Numbered from the stretch's first letter, positions 1 to 8,340 are shown. The stretch is DNA of 64,000 bases from Variovorax paradoxus (GCF_024734665.1 NZ_CP102931.1:1796001-1860000), one strand, 5' to 3'. Numbers and translations are program-made. The notes: generated from the letters alone by a model not told the origin.

Positions 1-39
1 CGCCGGGGGTCGCGGGTTCGAGTCCCGTCCACTCCGCCA
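1..39 (+). tRNA. tRNA-Asp (GTC), 3' part only
   Basis: The window opens inside a tRNA. A five-pair T stem (12-16 with 24-28, one G-U) closes the loop TTCGAGT at 17-23. The acceptor 3' strand ccactcc (29-35), discriminator G36 and an encoded CCA (37-39) follow. The variable region GGGGGTCG and the acceptor strand match bacterial tRNA-Asp. The anticodon lies outside the window, so the isotype rests on this similarity. Confidence 0.88.
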
Positions 40-44
40 GTCAG

Positions 45-80
45 AAGCCCTTGCAGCTCAATGAGTTGCAAGGGCTTTTC
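45..80 (+). terminator. Rho-independent terminator after tRNA-Asp
   Basis: An 11-bp perfect stem, aagcccttgca (45-55) with tgcaagggctt (67-77), is followed by a short T run. It lies six bases after the tRNA CCA end and fits termination of the tRNA transcript. It also faces the end of the convergent LysR gene. Confidence 0.85.
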
Positions 81-107
81 ACTTTCTGACGCCCCCACGC
101 AATCACC

Positions 108-1049
108 TCATCCTGCTGTTTTGGGCTGTGTCACGCCTGCGAGTTGCTGCTCGTTCGACAGCAGGAAGTCGATGAAGGCGCGCACGCGGCGCGGCATCGC
201 CCGGCTTGCGGGATAGAGCAGTGACGCGAGCTTCGGCGCGGGCTCGAAGTCTTGCAGCAATCTTTCGAGCCGGCCGTTGGCGAGGTGCTCGCCCACAACG
301 AACATCGGCAGATGCGCGATGCCCAACCCGGCCACCGCCATCGCTGCGAGGTGGTGCATGTCGTCCGACCGCACTGCGGCTCGTGGCTCGATCTGCAGCG
401 GGCCTTCCGGTGTCTTGAAGTTCCACGGATCCTCGCGACCATCTGGCCGCGTGTAGGCCATGCATCGATGCTCGACGAGTTCTTCGGGTCGTGATGGCCG
501 CGACATCTCCCTGAAGCAGGCAGGTGCCGCGACGGTGACGAACTGACCGTATCCGAGTGGCCGCGCCACGAGGCTCGAGTCGGGCAGGGCGCCCACCGTG
601 ATCGCGACATCCAGCCCCAGGTCGAAGACGTCTGACAGCCGCATCGTCGACACGATCTCGATGCGCAGCTTCGGATGCCGCGCGAGCAGTGCTGGCAGCA
701 GCGGCGCCACGAGAAACGTTCCGAAGAGCGGCGGCAACCCCACGCGCACGGTGCCCGCTACCGCACGCGTGCCCGCGCCAGCTTCTTCCGCAGCTTCGGC
801 CAGCAGGTCGAAGGCCCTTGCACAACGCTCGTGAAACGCCATGCCTTCCTCGGTCAGATGCAAGGCCCGCGTCGTGCGCGCCAGCAACTGCACGCCGAGA
901 TCGCTTTCGAGCCGGCCAATGGCCTTGCTCACGGCCGATGGCGTCATCGCATGAAGTGCCGCCGCGGCGGTGAAGCTGCCCGCATCGGCCACGGTCACGA
1001 ACACGCGTGCATCGGCCTCCGAGATTGGCAACTCGTGAGTCCGGCTCAT
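108..1049 (-). CDS. LysR-family transcriptional regulator
   Basis: Protein of 313 residues with an N-terminal winged helix-turn-helix (FVTVADAGSFTAAAALHAMTPSAVSKAIGRLE) split here by eye as DAGSFTAAAALHAMTPSAV plus a recognition helix, followed by a periplasmic-binding-like effector domain. The start at 1049 (MSRTHELP) is preferred to upstream in-frame ATGs because it places the helix-turn-helix at the usual distance and has GAGGG about 10 bases upstream. It is transcribed divergently from the glutathione S-transferase at 1163, with about 110 bases between them, so it probably controls that gene; the inducer is unknown. LysR proteins are normally 290-320 residues, so the length is typical. 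Confidence 0.92.
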   Translation of the reverse strand: MSRTHELPISEADARVFVTVADAGSFTAAAALHAMTPSAVSKAIGRLESDLGVQLLARTTRALHLTEEGMAFHERCARAFDLLAEAAEEAGAGTRAVAGTVRVGLPPLFGTFLVAPLLPALLARHPKLRIEIVSTMRLSDVFDLGLDVAITVGALPDSSLVARPLGYGQFVTVAAPACFREMSRPSRPEELVEHRCMAYTRPDGREDPWNFKTPEGPLQIEPRAAVRSDDMHHLAAMAVAGLGIAHLPMFVVGEHLANGRLERLLQDFEPAPKLASLLYPASRAMPRRVRAFIDFLLSNEQQLAGVTQPKTAG

Positions 1050-1162
1050 CAATCTTGTGCCCTCAACCCGCTTTTTCATGAAGCCCCTCGCGGCCACCAT
1101 TCGTGGCGTGCACATCGATAACGTCAACACACAACCCGTCTGACCACCAACAGGAGCCGATC

Positions 1163-1774
1163 ATGAAACTCTTCTACAGCCCCGGTGCTTCTTCATTGTC
1201 CCCGCACATCGTGCTGCGCGAGGCTGGACTGACCGCGGAGATGGTCCGCGTCGACCTCGAGACCAAGACGCTGCCCGCCACCGGCCAGAGCTATCTGCCG
1301 ATCAACCCCATGGGCAAGGTGCCTGCGCTCGAACTCGACGATGGCGCGGTGCTCACGGAAGGCCTTGCCGTGCTGCAGTACCTCGCCGATCTCGCACCGG
1401 TTTCGCGGCTTGCGCCGGCTGCCGGCACCATGGCCCGCTATCGCCTGGTCGAGGCCCTGAGCTTCGTGGCCACCGAACTGCACAAGGGCTTTGCACCGAT
1501 GTTCGATCCCGACGTGCCGGCTAGCTACAAGCACAGCCTGATCACGGACACCCGCGCTTTCGATCGCATCGCATCGTTGGTGCAGCCGGGGCCGTACGTC
1601 CTCGGCGAACACTTCACCGTCGCGGATGCGTATCTCTATCCGATCTTGCGCCTTGGCCGTCATGCAGGCCTCGATTTTTCCCGCTGGCCGGCGATCGTCA
1701 GCTATATGGAATTGACCGCGAAACGCCCCGCCGTGCGCGCCGCGATGCAGGTCGAAGGCCTGATCGAAGACTGA
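1163..1774 (+). CDS. glutathione S-transferase (GstA-like)
   Basis: Protein of 203 residues. The N-terminal thioredoxin-fold half begins MKLFYSPGASSLSPHIVL, with the Ser/Cys-type active-site region of bacterial beta-class enzymes, and contains the glutathione-contacting NPMGKVPAL and LTEGLAVLQYLAD segments. The C-terminal half is helical with VADAYLYPILR. An AGGAG sits seven bases before ATG 1163. It would conjugate glutathione to electrophiles in the cytosol. Its divergent LysR neighbour suggests inducible expression. The exact substrate cannot be read from the sequence. Confidence 0.93.
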   Translation: MKLFYSPGASSLSPHIVLREAGLTAEMVRVDLETKTLPATGQSYLPINPMGKVPALELDDGAVLTEGLAVLQYLADLAPVSRLAPAAGTMARYRLVEALSFVATELHKGFAPMFDPDVPASYKHSLITDTRAFDRIASLVQPGPYVLGEHFTVADAYLYPILRLGRHAGLDFSRWPAIVSYMELTAKRPAVRAAMQVEGLIED

Positions 1775-1876
1775 TCGACGAAGGCCTGAAGCGACCGCGT
1801 TACATCCGGGCTCTCGCAGTCGAATAAACTCCGCCCCGCTTGCAGCTTGTATTCGTGCTGCGCCGCCATAGGCAAC

Positions 1877-2287
1877 ATGGCGAAATCAAACCTAATAGGA
1901 ACTCAGTTGAACCGCATCGAACTCGTCGAAAAAATCGTCACCGCCCACAACGTCAGCAAGGCAGAAGCCGCGCGCATTCTCGAGACCGTTACCGGCTCGA
2001 TCGTCGCAGCAGTGAAGAAGGGTGACCCCGTCCAGATCGTCGGCTTCGGCACTTTCAAGCAAGTGGCGCGCGCCGCACGCTCGGGCTTCAATCCCAGCGC
2101 AGGCACCAAGATCAAGATCGCCGCACAGAAGGTGCCGAAGTTCGTGCCGGGCGCTGCCTTCAAGGCCGCCGTGGACCCGAAGGCCGCCAAGCGCAAGGCC
2201 GACAGCAAGGCAGTGGCTGCCAAGCCCGCAGCAGCGAAGAAGGCCGCAGCACCCGCCAAGAAGGCCGTGGCTGCCAAGAAGAAGTAA
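1877..2287 (+). CDS. HU-family DNA-binding protein with Lys/Ala-rich tail
   Basis: Protein of 136 residues. Residues 1-90 are an HU/IHF fold: helices with RIELVEKIVTAHNVSKAEA, the strand IVGFGTFKQVAR and a DNA-binding arm around GFNPSAGTKIKI. The last 45 residues are almost only Lys, Ala and Pro (repeated AAKKA and PAKKA), like the histone H1-like tails on HU paralogues of Bordetella, Variovorax and relatives. The start at 1877 (MAKSNLIG) is chosen over upstream codon 1847 because the fold begins just after it. A strong terminator follows, so it is probably monocistronic. Expected role: nucleoid architecture. Confidence 0.93.
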   Translation: MAKSNLIGTQLNRIELVEKIVTAHNVSKAEAARILETVTGSIVAAVKKGDPVQIVGFGTFKQVARAARSGFNPSAGTKIKIAAQKVPKFVPGAAFKAAVDPKAAKRKADSKAVAAKPAAAKKAAAPAKKAVAAKKK

Positions 2288-2310
2288 GAAGCTGCATATG
2301 CAGAAATAAG

Positions 2311-2336
2311 AACGGCCCCTCGGGGCCGTTTTTTAT
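2311..2336 (+). terminator. Rho-independent terminator after HU gene
   Basis: Stem acggcccc (2312-2319) pairs with ggggccgt (2322-2329) across a TC loop and runs into a T stretch. It starts 24 bases after the HU stop codon. The stem also reads as a hairpin for the convergent small gene ending at 2361. Confidence 0.92.
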
Positions 2337-2360
2337 TTGGGGGCGCATTCATGCACCGCT

Positions 2361-2570
2361 TCAGTCGGGTTCGATCACGCCCTCGCTCAGATAGCGCTGG
2401 TACTCGGCAATGGGAATCGCCGTCGTCTGCGTGCTGCCGCCATCGCCCCAGCTCAGCACGGCGCTGTCAGGCGCCAGTTGGACCTCGATCGGCCCTTGGG
2501 GAATGAGGATCAGGGGGCCGTCGCCGGCCCGGTATTCGACATTTCCTGTGACTTTCGCGTTCGCTGCCAT
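2361..2570 (-). CDS. small conserved-type hypothetical protein (69 aa)
   Basis: Starts MAANAKVTGNVEYRAGDGP and ends with the acidic YLSEGVIEPD. A clear GAGGA lies about nine bases before ATG 2570 on the - strand, and codon use matches the surrounding genes, so it looks real. The first half is beta-rich (NVEYRAG, LILIPQGPIEVQL) and there is no signal peptide or membrane segment. I do not recognise a family and propose no function. Confidence 0.62.
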   Translation of the reverse strand: MAANAKVTGNVEYRAGDGPLILIPQGPIEVQLAPDSAVLSWGDGGSTQTTAIPIAEYQRYLSEGVIEPD

Positions 2571-2733
2571 GGTTTCGTTCCTCGGGATGTTGGGGAATGC
2601 GGGGGCGGGCCTCAAGCGTATCGGATATGGCGGCTCGTGGGGTATCGCGCTGCGGCGATGCGTGTAGGTGAACGTCCATCGGACGCGCCCGTCACACCGG
2701 CGTAACGCGCGGCGTGGCACGCTCGCGCCTCGA

Positions 2734-3207
2734 ATGATGAAGCGTTTCAGAATTCTTGTTGCTGTGTCGGTGGCTTGTCTGGCGATCCTGGCGGCAGCCG
2801 TCGTGTGGCGACTGGCTGCCGGCAGCGACGCGCAAGCCCGTGCGGCCGATGCAACCCCGTCGCTCGAAATCCGCTGGCACGGCGGCGGCATCGTGCTGCA
2901 GGGCGCGGTGCAGGACGTTGCTACGCAGCACGCGCTCGCGGAGGGCGCAGCCGTGCGCCTGGGCGGCGAGAGCGACCAGGTGACCGACTGGCTCGACATC
3001 ACGCCCGCGGCACTGCCGGTGGCCGATGCCGCGTCGCTCGCCCGGCTCATCCTCCTTGGGCAGGAAGGCTGGCACCTGCAGCGGCGGCCGACAGAAGGCT
3101 GGCTCGCCGTGCAGTCGCTGACCGACGAGCGCAGCGTGCAGGCAAAGGCACTGCTGCAGGCCGCCTTCGGCCCCGGCGTTGCGATGCGCCTCGTGCTCCT
3201 GCCCTGA
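2734..3207 (+). CDS. hypothetical signal-anchored periplasmic protein, BON-like
   Basis: Protein of 157 residues starting MMKRFRILVAVSVACL; a basic N-terminus and one hydrophobic stretch (about residues 5-30) give a signal peptide or membrane anchor. The remainder has the rhythm of a BON or OmpA-associated periplasmic domain (IVLQGAVQDVATQHALAEGA). That resemblance is by eye and weak. The start may be ATG 2734 or 2737. The gene stands between a convergent small gene and the nucleotidase gene, with no obvious functional link. Confidence 0.6.
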   Translation: MMKRFRILVAVSVACLAILAAAVVWRLAAGSDAQARAADATPSLEIRWHGGGIVLQGAVQDVATQHALAEGAAVRLGGESDQVTDWLDITPAALPVADAASLARLILLGQEGWHLQRRPTEGWLAVQSLTDERSVQAKALLQAAFGPGVAMRLVLLP

Positions 3208-3303
3208 GCGGGCGATCTCCTTGCGGGCTCAAGGGGCCTTCACGGCACCGTCATGTGCGGTCCCCAGCATCCGCTGCATTCAAAACAGAGGAGAGAGGTT
3301 CCC

Positions 3304-5130
3304 ATGCATCCATCGTTCAAGCGCCTTGCCGTTGCCGGCGTGGTGGCCGCCACCCTGACTGCCTGCGGCGGCAGCGACAACTCAAACAATTTCATTCCTT
3401 TCGTGCCACCGCCCGCGGCAACCAACCCGCCGCCGGCGTCGCCCGCCGTGCCCGGCACCATGGATGTGAAGCTCATCGCCTTCAACGACCTGCACGGCAA
3501 CCTCGAGCCGCCGAAGCTGTCGATCAGCGCGCCCGCCAAGGGCGGCGGCACAGTGCCGGTGCCTGCCGGCGGCGCAGCCTACCTTGCCTCGGCCATCGCT
3601 TCGCTGAAGGCCAGGAACCCGAACAACGCGGTGGTATCGGCCGGCGACATGATCGGTGCCTCGCCGCTGGTCTCGGCGCTGTTCCTCGACGAGTCGACCA
3701 TCGAAGCCGTGAACGCGATGAAGATCGACTTCAACGCAGTCGGCAACCACGAGTTCGACAAGGGCCAGACCGAACTGCTGCGCATGAAGAACGGCGGCTG
3801 CGCGAAGAACACCGCGCTGGAGCCCTGCCGCGTCAACAAGAGCTTCCCGGGCGCCAACTTCGGCTTTCTCGCGGCCAACACCGTGAAGGGCGACGGCAAC
3901 ACGCTGTTCCCCGCCACCGGCATGAAGACTTTCACGAAGGACGGCGCCACCGTGAAGGTGGCGTTCATCGGCATGACGCTGAAGGGCACGCCGAACATCG
4001 TGACGCCCGCCGGTGTCGCGGGCCTGACTTTCAAGGACGAGGCAGACACCGCCAACGCGCTGATTCCGCAGTTGAAGGCACAGGGCGCGGACGCCATCGT
4101 CGTCGTCATCCACGAAGGCGGCACCACCACCGTGGGCTACAACGACAAGAGCTGCGCCGGCCTGAGCGGCGACATCCTGCCGATCCTCAACAAGCTCGAC
4201 ACCTCGGTCGACATCGTGATCTCGGGCCACACGCACCGCTCGTACGTGTGCGACTACGCCAAGACCAACCCGGCCAAGCCCTTCCTGCTGACCAGTGCCG
4301 GCCAGTACGGCACGCTGTTGACCGACATCAACCTCACCATCGACACCCGCACGCGCAAGGTGACGGCCAAGGCGGCCGACAACGTGATCGTGCAGGGCGA
4401 GGCCTACACCAGCGGTTCCACCACCGTCGCGCTGACCGATCAGTACCCGACCTTCGACAAGAACCAGGAAGTGGCTGCGCTCATCAACCAGTACCTCACC
4501 ATCGCCGGACCGCTGGTGCAGCGCGTGGTGGGCTCGCTCACCGCGACGGCCACGCGCACGCAGACCGCGTCGAAGGAAAGCGTGCTGGGCAACCTGATCG
4601 CCGACGCACAGCTGACAGCGACCAGCCCGGCCGGCAAGGGCGCCGCGCAGATCGCCTTCATGAACCCGGGCGGCGTGCGCGCCGACCTCGCGCCCGCCGG
4701 CGACGGCAGCGTGACTTACGGCCAGATCTTCGCTGTGCAGCCCTTCGGCAACAGCCTGGTGGTGAAGACCATGACTGGCGCGCAGATCAAGGCATTGCTG
4801 GAGCAGCAGTTCAACAGCGGCTCCAACACCACGACCTCGCCGAAGGTTCTGCTGCCGTCCGCCGGGTTCTCCTACACCTACAACCTCCAGGTGGCCGCCG
4901 GCTCGCGCATCACCAACATGTCGCTCAATGGCACTGCAATGGCCGACGGCACCAGCTACCGCGTGACGATGAACAGCTTTCTGGCTACCGGCGGTGACAA
5001 CTTCACTGTCTTCAACCAGGGCACGGACACGCTCGGCGGCGACCAGGACGTGGATGCCCTGGAGGCCTACATCAAGGCGAACAGCCCGCTGGCACCGCCG
5101 GCGACAGGCCGCATTACGGTTCTGCCTTGA
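3304..5130 (+). CDS. lipoprotein bifunctional metallophosphatase/5'-nucleotidase (UshA-like)
   Basis: Protein of 608 residues. The N-terminus has a signal peptide and lipobox ending LTAC, so it is probably anchored in an envelope membrane facing the periplasm. Metallophosphatase motifs are in order: FNDLHGN (about residue 60), GDMIGASP (114), GNHEFD (147-152) and SGHTHR (307-312), giving the dimetal Asp/His/Asn ligands. The C-terminal nucleotidase domain contains NPGGVRADL and a substrate-ring segment before TGGDNFTVF. It should hydrolyse extracellular nucleotides to nucleosides and phosphate. A GAGGAGAG lies just upstream of ATG 3304. The coding end overlaps the convergent DUF418 gene by 17 bases. 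Confidence 0.93.
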   Translation: MHPSFKRLAVAGVVAATLTACGGSDNSNNFIPFVPPPAATNPPPASPAVPGTMDVKLIAFNDLHGNLEPPKLSISAPAKGGGTVPVPAGGAAYLASAIASLKARNPNNAVVSAGDMIGASPLVSALFLDESTIEAVNAMKIDFNAVGNHEFDKGQTELLRMKNGGCAKNTALEPCRVNKSFPGANFGFLAANTVKGDGNTLFPATGMKTFTKDGATVKVAFIGMTLKGTPNIVTPAGVAGLTFKDEADTANALIPQLKAQGADAIVVVIHEGGTTTVGYNDKSCAGLSGDILPILNKLDTSVDIVISGHTHRSYVCDYAKTNPAKPFLLTSAGQYGTLLTDINLTIDTRTRKVTAKAADNVIVQGEAYTSGSTTVALTDQYPTFDKNQEVAALINQYLTIAGPLVQRVVGSLTATATRTQTASKESVLGNLIADAQLTATSPAGKGAAQIAFMNPGGVRADLAPAGDGSVTYGQIFAVQPFGNSLVVKTMTGAQIKALLEQQFNSGSNTTTSPKVLLPSAGFSYTYNLQVAAGSRITNMSLNGTAMADGTSYRVTMNSFLATGGDNFTVFNQGTDTLGGDQDVDALEAYIKANSPLAPPATGRITVLP

Positions 5131-5821
5131 GCGGGTGATGACTGAGGGGGCGGGCCGCGTTCGGCCGGCCCGCCTGCCGGGATGACCAGCGCGCCAGCCA
5201 CCAGCAACTGAGCATCGCCTGCAGAACGGCGATGCCCAACAAGAACCCGAAGCTCGGCCCGAGGGCATAGAACAGGCCCAGCCCGAGCAGTGTCTGTGCG
5301 AGCCAGTTCGTCAGCGCCATGCGCCCCATGGGCGCGAGCTTGCGCAACCAGTGCCGCCAGCGGGTCTGCTGGAACAGCAGCACGAAGGCGGCCATGCAGA
5401 ACAGGCCGAGCGCGATTTGGTGCAGCAGGCGCATCACCCCGACCCCCGCGCCGCGGGAGTCCCACAACATCAGTGGCGCGGTCGCGGCCAGGCTGACGAC
5501 GAGCGCTACCTTCAACAGGCGAACCCAGAGCCGCCGGTGGGCGACAGACTCCTGCAGCATGCGTCGAAAGAGCAGGCGTATGGCGTTGGGCTTCTCCCCA
5601 GGCCGCACCGCCTGCATCGCGAAGCCCAGGCCGAAGAGCAGGGCGAGCAGCGCGATCGACGTCACGATGAATTCGAGCAGTGAAGAACTGCGCAGATTGA
5701 ACAGCGGCATGCCGAACAGCGCGAAGCCGCGCAGCGAGTCCAGCAGTTCAAGGCGGCGGGTGCTACCGGCGCCTGGGCAGCGCTGCGGCCTTGCAAGGTC
5801 GAATGTCATGGGGGTGCGCAA
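5114..5821 (-). CDS. shortened DUF418 (YeiB-like) membrane protein
   Basis: Protein of 235 residues. The start RLELLDSLRGFALFGM and the later APMGRMALTNWLAQTL are hallmark segments of DUF418 membrane proteins, but the family is normally about 350-420 residues with more transmembrane helices. The stretch between the first helix and the rest is very short, so the middle seems to be missing and the usual C-terminal end is also absent. About five hydrophobic segments remain. This could be an internally deleted relic or a functional short form. Function of the family is unclear. The start may be 5821 or 5809. Confidence 0.6.
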   Translation of the reverse strand: MRTPMTFDLARPQRCPGAGSTRRLELLDSLRGFALFGMPLFNLRSSSLLEFIVTSIALLALLFGLGFAMQAVRPGEKPNAIRLLFRRMLQESVAHRRLWVRLLKVALVVSLAATAPLMLWDSRGAGVGVMRLLHQIALGLFCMAAFVLLFQQTRWRHWLRKLAPMGRMALTNWLAQTLLGLGLFYALGPSFGFLLGIAVLQAMLSCWWLARWSSRQAGRPNAARPLSHHPLKAEP

Positions 5822-5871
5822 AGTGGGGTCGCTGCGATGCTATGAATCAGCATTGCACGAACATTGCGTTT

Positions 5872-5899
5872 GGGCCGCCTCCGGGCCGCCTCCGGGCCG
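5872..5899. repeat. short tandem repeat, 11-bp unit
   Basis: Two perfect copies of gggccgcctcc (5872-5882 and 5883-5893) and a six-base partial third copy. It lies in the 234-base gap between the DUF418 gene start and the SYLF lipoprotein gene. No function is apparent. The rest of that gap shows no feature I can name. Confidence 0.7.
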
Positions 5900-6055
5900 G
5901 CCCCGGGCGCACCACCGTTCGCCGATGCCGTGACCTTGCGTAGGCCGATGTCTCCAACCCGATTTGCGCCGGTTTGGCGGTCTTAGCATGAGCAAATCTG
6001 CTGTCGAAGGCAGAGATTTCTTCGCCGACTCATGTTCTTTGCAAAGGATTTCGTC

Positions 6056-6640
6056 ATGAAAACCATGAACTTCCGCATACTGGCGCTTTCATCCGCCGTG
6101 GCGGCGTGCAGCCTGGCCTTTGTCGGGTGCACCACCACGCGACCGCAGGATCAGTCCAGCAGCGCGTCTTCGCGCACTTCCATCGACGCCCAGGTCGATG
6201 CCTCGCTGTCCAAGCTGTACGACTCCGTGAGAGGCTCACGCGAGCTGGTCGCCAAATCGAGCGGCGTGCTGGTGTTTCCCGCGGTGATGGGGGCCAGCTT
6301 GGGCGTGGGCGCCGAATACGGCCGGGGCGCCTTGCGCGTGAACGGTCGCACGCAGTCCTACTACAGCACCACTGCCGGGTCGGTGGGCTTCCAGGCGGGT
6401 GCTCAGTCGAAGGCCGTGATCTATCTGTTCACTACGCAGGCGGCGCTGGACAAGTTCCGCAACAGCAAGGGCTGGACGGCGGGCGCCGATGCCACGGTGG
6501 CGCTCGCGACCATCGGAGCCAACGGCAGCATCGACACAAACACGCTGCGCCAGCCCGTGGTGGGCTTCGTGATGACGAACGTGGGGCTGGAAGCCGGCGT
6601 CTCGCTGTCGGGAGCGAAGATCAGCGAAATCCAGCCGTAG
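6056..6640 (+). CDS. SYLF (YSC84-type) domain lipoprotein
   Basis: Protein of 194 residues starting MKTMNFRILALSSAVAACSL, with a lipobox-like AFVGC near residue 25 pointing to lipidation. The mature part carries features of the SYLF lipid-binding domain: VFPAVMGASLGVGAEYGRG, YYSTTAGSVGFQAGAQSK, and a C-terminal GLEAGVSLSGAKI. Bacterial members are secreted or periplasmic and poorly characterised; eukaryotic ones bind phosphoinositides. ATG 6056 is preferred because the signal peptide begins there. It converges on the ParB-like gene. Confidence 0.87.
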   Translation: MKTMNFRILALSSAVAACSLAFVGCTTTRPQDQSSSASSRTSIDAQVDASLSKLYDSVRGSRELVAKSSGVLVFPAVMGASLGVGAEYGRGALRVNGRTQSYYSTTAGSVGFQAGAQSKAVIYLFTTQAALDKFRNSKGWTAGADATVALATIGANGSIDTNTLRQPVVGFVMTNVGLEAGVSLSGAKISEIQP

Positions 6641-6653
6641 CAGGCTGCTGAGC

Positions 6654-7502
6654 TCAGTGGCCGAGCCGGGCCTGCAGCTCGGCCACTTGTTTGCGCAGGG
6701 CCTCGTTCTCGGCTGTGAGTTCGGCCACGCGCTGCTCCAGCGCCTGCACTGCGTCTGGCTTGGCCTGTTGCTGTTCGTCGTCCGAATGCGCTTCGGCGGA
6801 CTCCTCACGCGGCTTCTTCTTCGACTCGCGCACGCGCTTGGCCGCCTGCTTGAGTTCGTCCTTGCCGGCGTTCGCGGCCGAGACCTGCTCTTCGGCCGGC
6901 AACGTGGCCACGGCAGCCGCGGTGTTGATCGAAATCACGCCCGACTTCACGGCTGCCACCAGTTCCGGCGCGGCCTGCTTCTGGATCTTTTCGATCATCC
7001 CGACCTGGCTGCTGCTCAGGCGTGCGGCCTTGGCGATGGCTTCGCGGCTGCTCAACGGAGCGGGCGGCGGCAGGGTGGGGGCTGCTGACGCACTGTCGTC
7101 CGGCGAGCCGTCGGCGGGGGGATCGACGTCGAACGGGGCGTCGGACGCCGAGGCTGGCTCAGCAGCGACGCGGCTGCGCTGCTTGTCGACGATGTCTTTC
7201 TTCCGCAACGCCAGCACGCCGCGCAGGAAATCCGAAATGCTGCGCCGGCCCAGATGCTGGTCGATCATCCAGAGGTGCACGTCCTCGATGGTCTTGAAGC
7301 GCGTGTTCTGCACCGTCTTGAATGGCAGGTCGTGTTTCTGGCAGATGCCATAGCGGTTGTGGCCGTCCACCAGCACGTCGCCCCATAGCACCAGGGCGTC
7401 GCGGCAGCCCTCGGCCAGGATGCTCCGCTCCAGCGCCTCGTGTTCCTCCGGCGTCATGGGGTCGATATAGGCTTTGAGTTCTTCGTTGACGACGATGTTC
7501 AT
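6654..7502 (-). CDS. ParB/sulfiredoxin-fold nuclease-like protein
   Basis: Protein of 282 residues. Residues 1-80 resemble a ParB N-terminal (ParB/Srx) domain, with the core VLVDGHNRYGICQKHDLPF that in the family binds a nucleotide. The middle (about 130-215) is a helix-turn-helix-like segment (AKAARLSSSQVGMIEKIQKQA). The C-terminus is charged and ends in a predicted coiled coil (QRVAELTAENEALRKQVAEL). It is chromosomal and has no ParA partner nearby, so it is more likely an orphan regulator or nuclease than a partition protein. It points away from the siderophore locus. Confidence 0.78.
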   Translation of the reverse strand: MNIVVNEELKAYIDPMTPEEHEALERSILAEGCRDALVLWGDVLVDGHNRYGICQKHDLPFKTVQNTRFKTIEDVHLWMIDQHLGRRSISDFLRGVLALRKKDIVDKQRSRVAAEPASASDAPFDVDPPADGSPDDSASAAPTLPPPAPLSSREAIAKAARLSSSQVGMIEKIQKQAAPELVAAVKSGVISINTAAAVATLPAEEQVSAANAGKDELKQAAKRVRESKKKPREESAEAHSDDEQQQAKPDAVQALEQRVAELTAENEALRKQVAELQARLGH

Positions 7503-7651
7503 GAGGGGCGGGAAGCGGAACGGGGCAAAGGGGCGGAATTTTAGATGCGCCCGGCCGACGGCTTTCGAGACGTCGTCCGGGTGTCTCTGTTTGGTGCATC
7601 CAAACGTCTATAGAGGTAAGGACACAGTCGCAAATTCGCGCTGTCATCCTT

Positions 7652-7680
7652 TTGTAAATATTAATGATTCTTATTTAAAT
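7652..7680 (+). promoter_or_regulatory. Fur box overlapping a sigma70-like promoter of the ECF sigma gene
   Basis: A sharply AT-rich patch in GC-rich DNA. The 19-mer at 7660-7678, containing AATGATTCTTATT, matches the Fur consensus at 11 of 19 positions. A candidate -35 TTGTAA (7652-7657) and -10 TTAAAT (7675-7680) are 17 bases apart and enclose it. It lies about 90 bases before the sigma factor ATG, so iron repletion should silence the locus through the sigma factor. The Fur site shares ATTCTTATT with the one at 57720. Confidence 0.62.
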
Positions 7681-7770
7681 ATGTGGCCGGAGAGCTGCAG
7701 CCACGCCAATGCGCCCGACGCGCGCCGTTTCGAATTTCGACGCCTGGCCCCAATCTGGAGTTGTTCAAAA

Positions 7771-8292
7771 ATGCTGTCACTCACGTCCGAATCTTCTCTG
7801 GGAGATGTTTTCGTCGCCAACCGGGCCCAGCTTCTGCACGTGGCCCGCAGGATCGTCCGCACCACGGACCTTGCCGATGACGTCGTGCAAGACGCCTATC
7901 TCCGCATTGCCGACGGCGCCTGCGACCGCAAGGTCGACAAGCCCATGGGCTATTGCTGCCAAGTGGTGCGCAACCTCGCACTCGACCACTGCCGCCGCCA
8001 GTCCCTCGAGGCCACCTACCGCACCTTCGACGTGGACGTCGAGACGCTGGATGTCCCGGGACCAGCGTCGCCGGACCGCGTGATGCGCGACCGGCAGGTC
8101 GTCGGCCTGATCGAGAAGGCGCTGTCGGCGCTGTCCCCGAGGACGCGCGTGGCCTTCCAGCTCTACCGTCTCGAAGGCCTCACGCAGCGCGACATCGCGG
8201 CGCAGATGGGCTGCGCGCTCGGGCTCGTGAACCGCCTGATCGCCGAGGCGGACGAGGCCATTGGGGCGATGCGCCACCTGATCAAGGATTGA
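7771..8292 (+). CDS. ECF sigma factor of the iron-starvation group
   Basis: Protein of 173 residues. The region 2 segment DLADDVVQDAYLRIADG and region 4 helix-turn-helix LEGLTQRDIAAQMGCALGLVNRLIAEA define a FecI/PvdS/OrbS-type sigma factor. ATG 7771 has GGAG ten bases upstream and sits downstream of a Fur box. It heads the + strand siderophore operon but has no full-length FecR partner next to it, like the orphan siderophore sigma factors PvdS and OrbS. It probably drives the biosynthesis genes. A separate FecI/FecR pair closes the locus at 55900-57578. Confidence 0.92.
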   Translation: MLSLTSESSLGDVFVANRAQLLHVARRIVRTTDLADDVVQDAYLRIADGACDRKVDKPMGYCCQVVRNLALDHCRRQSLEATYRTFDVDVETLDVPGPASPDRVMRDRQVVGLIEKALSALSPRTRVAFQLYRLEGLTQRDIAAQMGCALGLVNRLIAEADEAIGAMRHLIKD

Positions 8293-8316
8293 CGCAGAGA
8301 AGCTCTCGTGCCGCTT

Positions 8317-8339
8317 CGTGTAAGGTAAAACCGTACACG
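8317..8339 (+). promoter_or_regulatory. hairpin sequestering a ribosome-binding site
   Basis: Arms CGTGTAAGGT (8317-8326) and ACCGTACACG (8330-8339) pair with one mismatch across an AAA loop, ending one base before ATG 8341. The only Shine-Dalgarno-like sequence, AAGG (8322-8325), is inside the stem, so folding would hide it. The same dyad in DNA could also be an operator. Confidence 0.45.
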
Positions 8340-8340
8340 C

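Noticed and set aside
1..7502. Genomic island border at the tRNA-Asp
   Set aside because: No integrase, direct repeat of the tRNA end or change in base composition is seen next to it; the siderophore locus begins more than 7 kb away.
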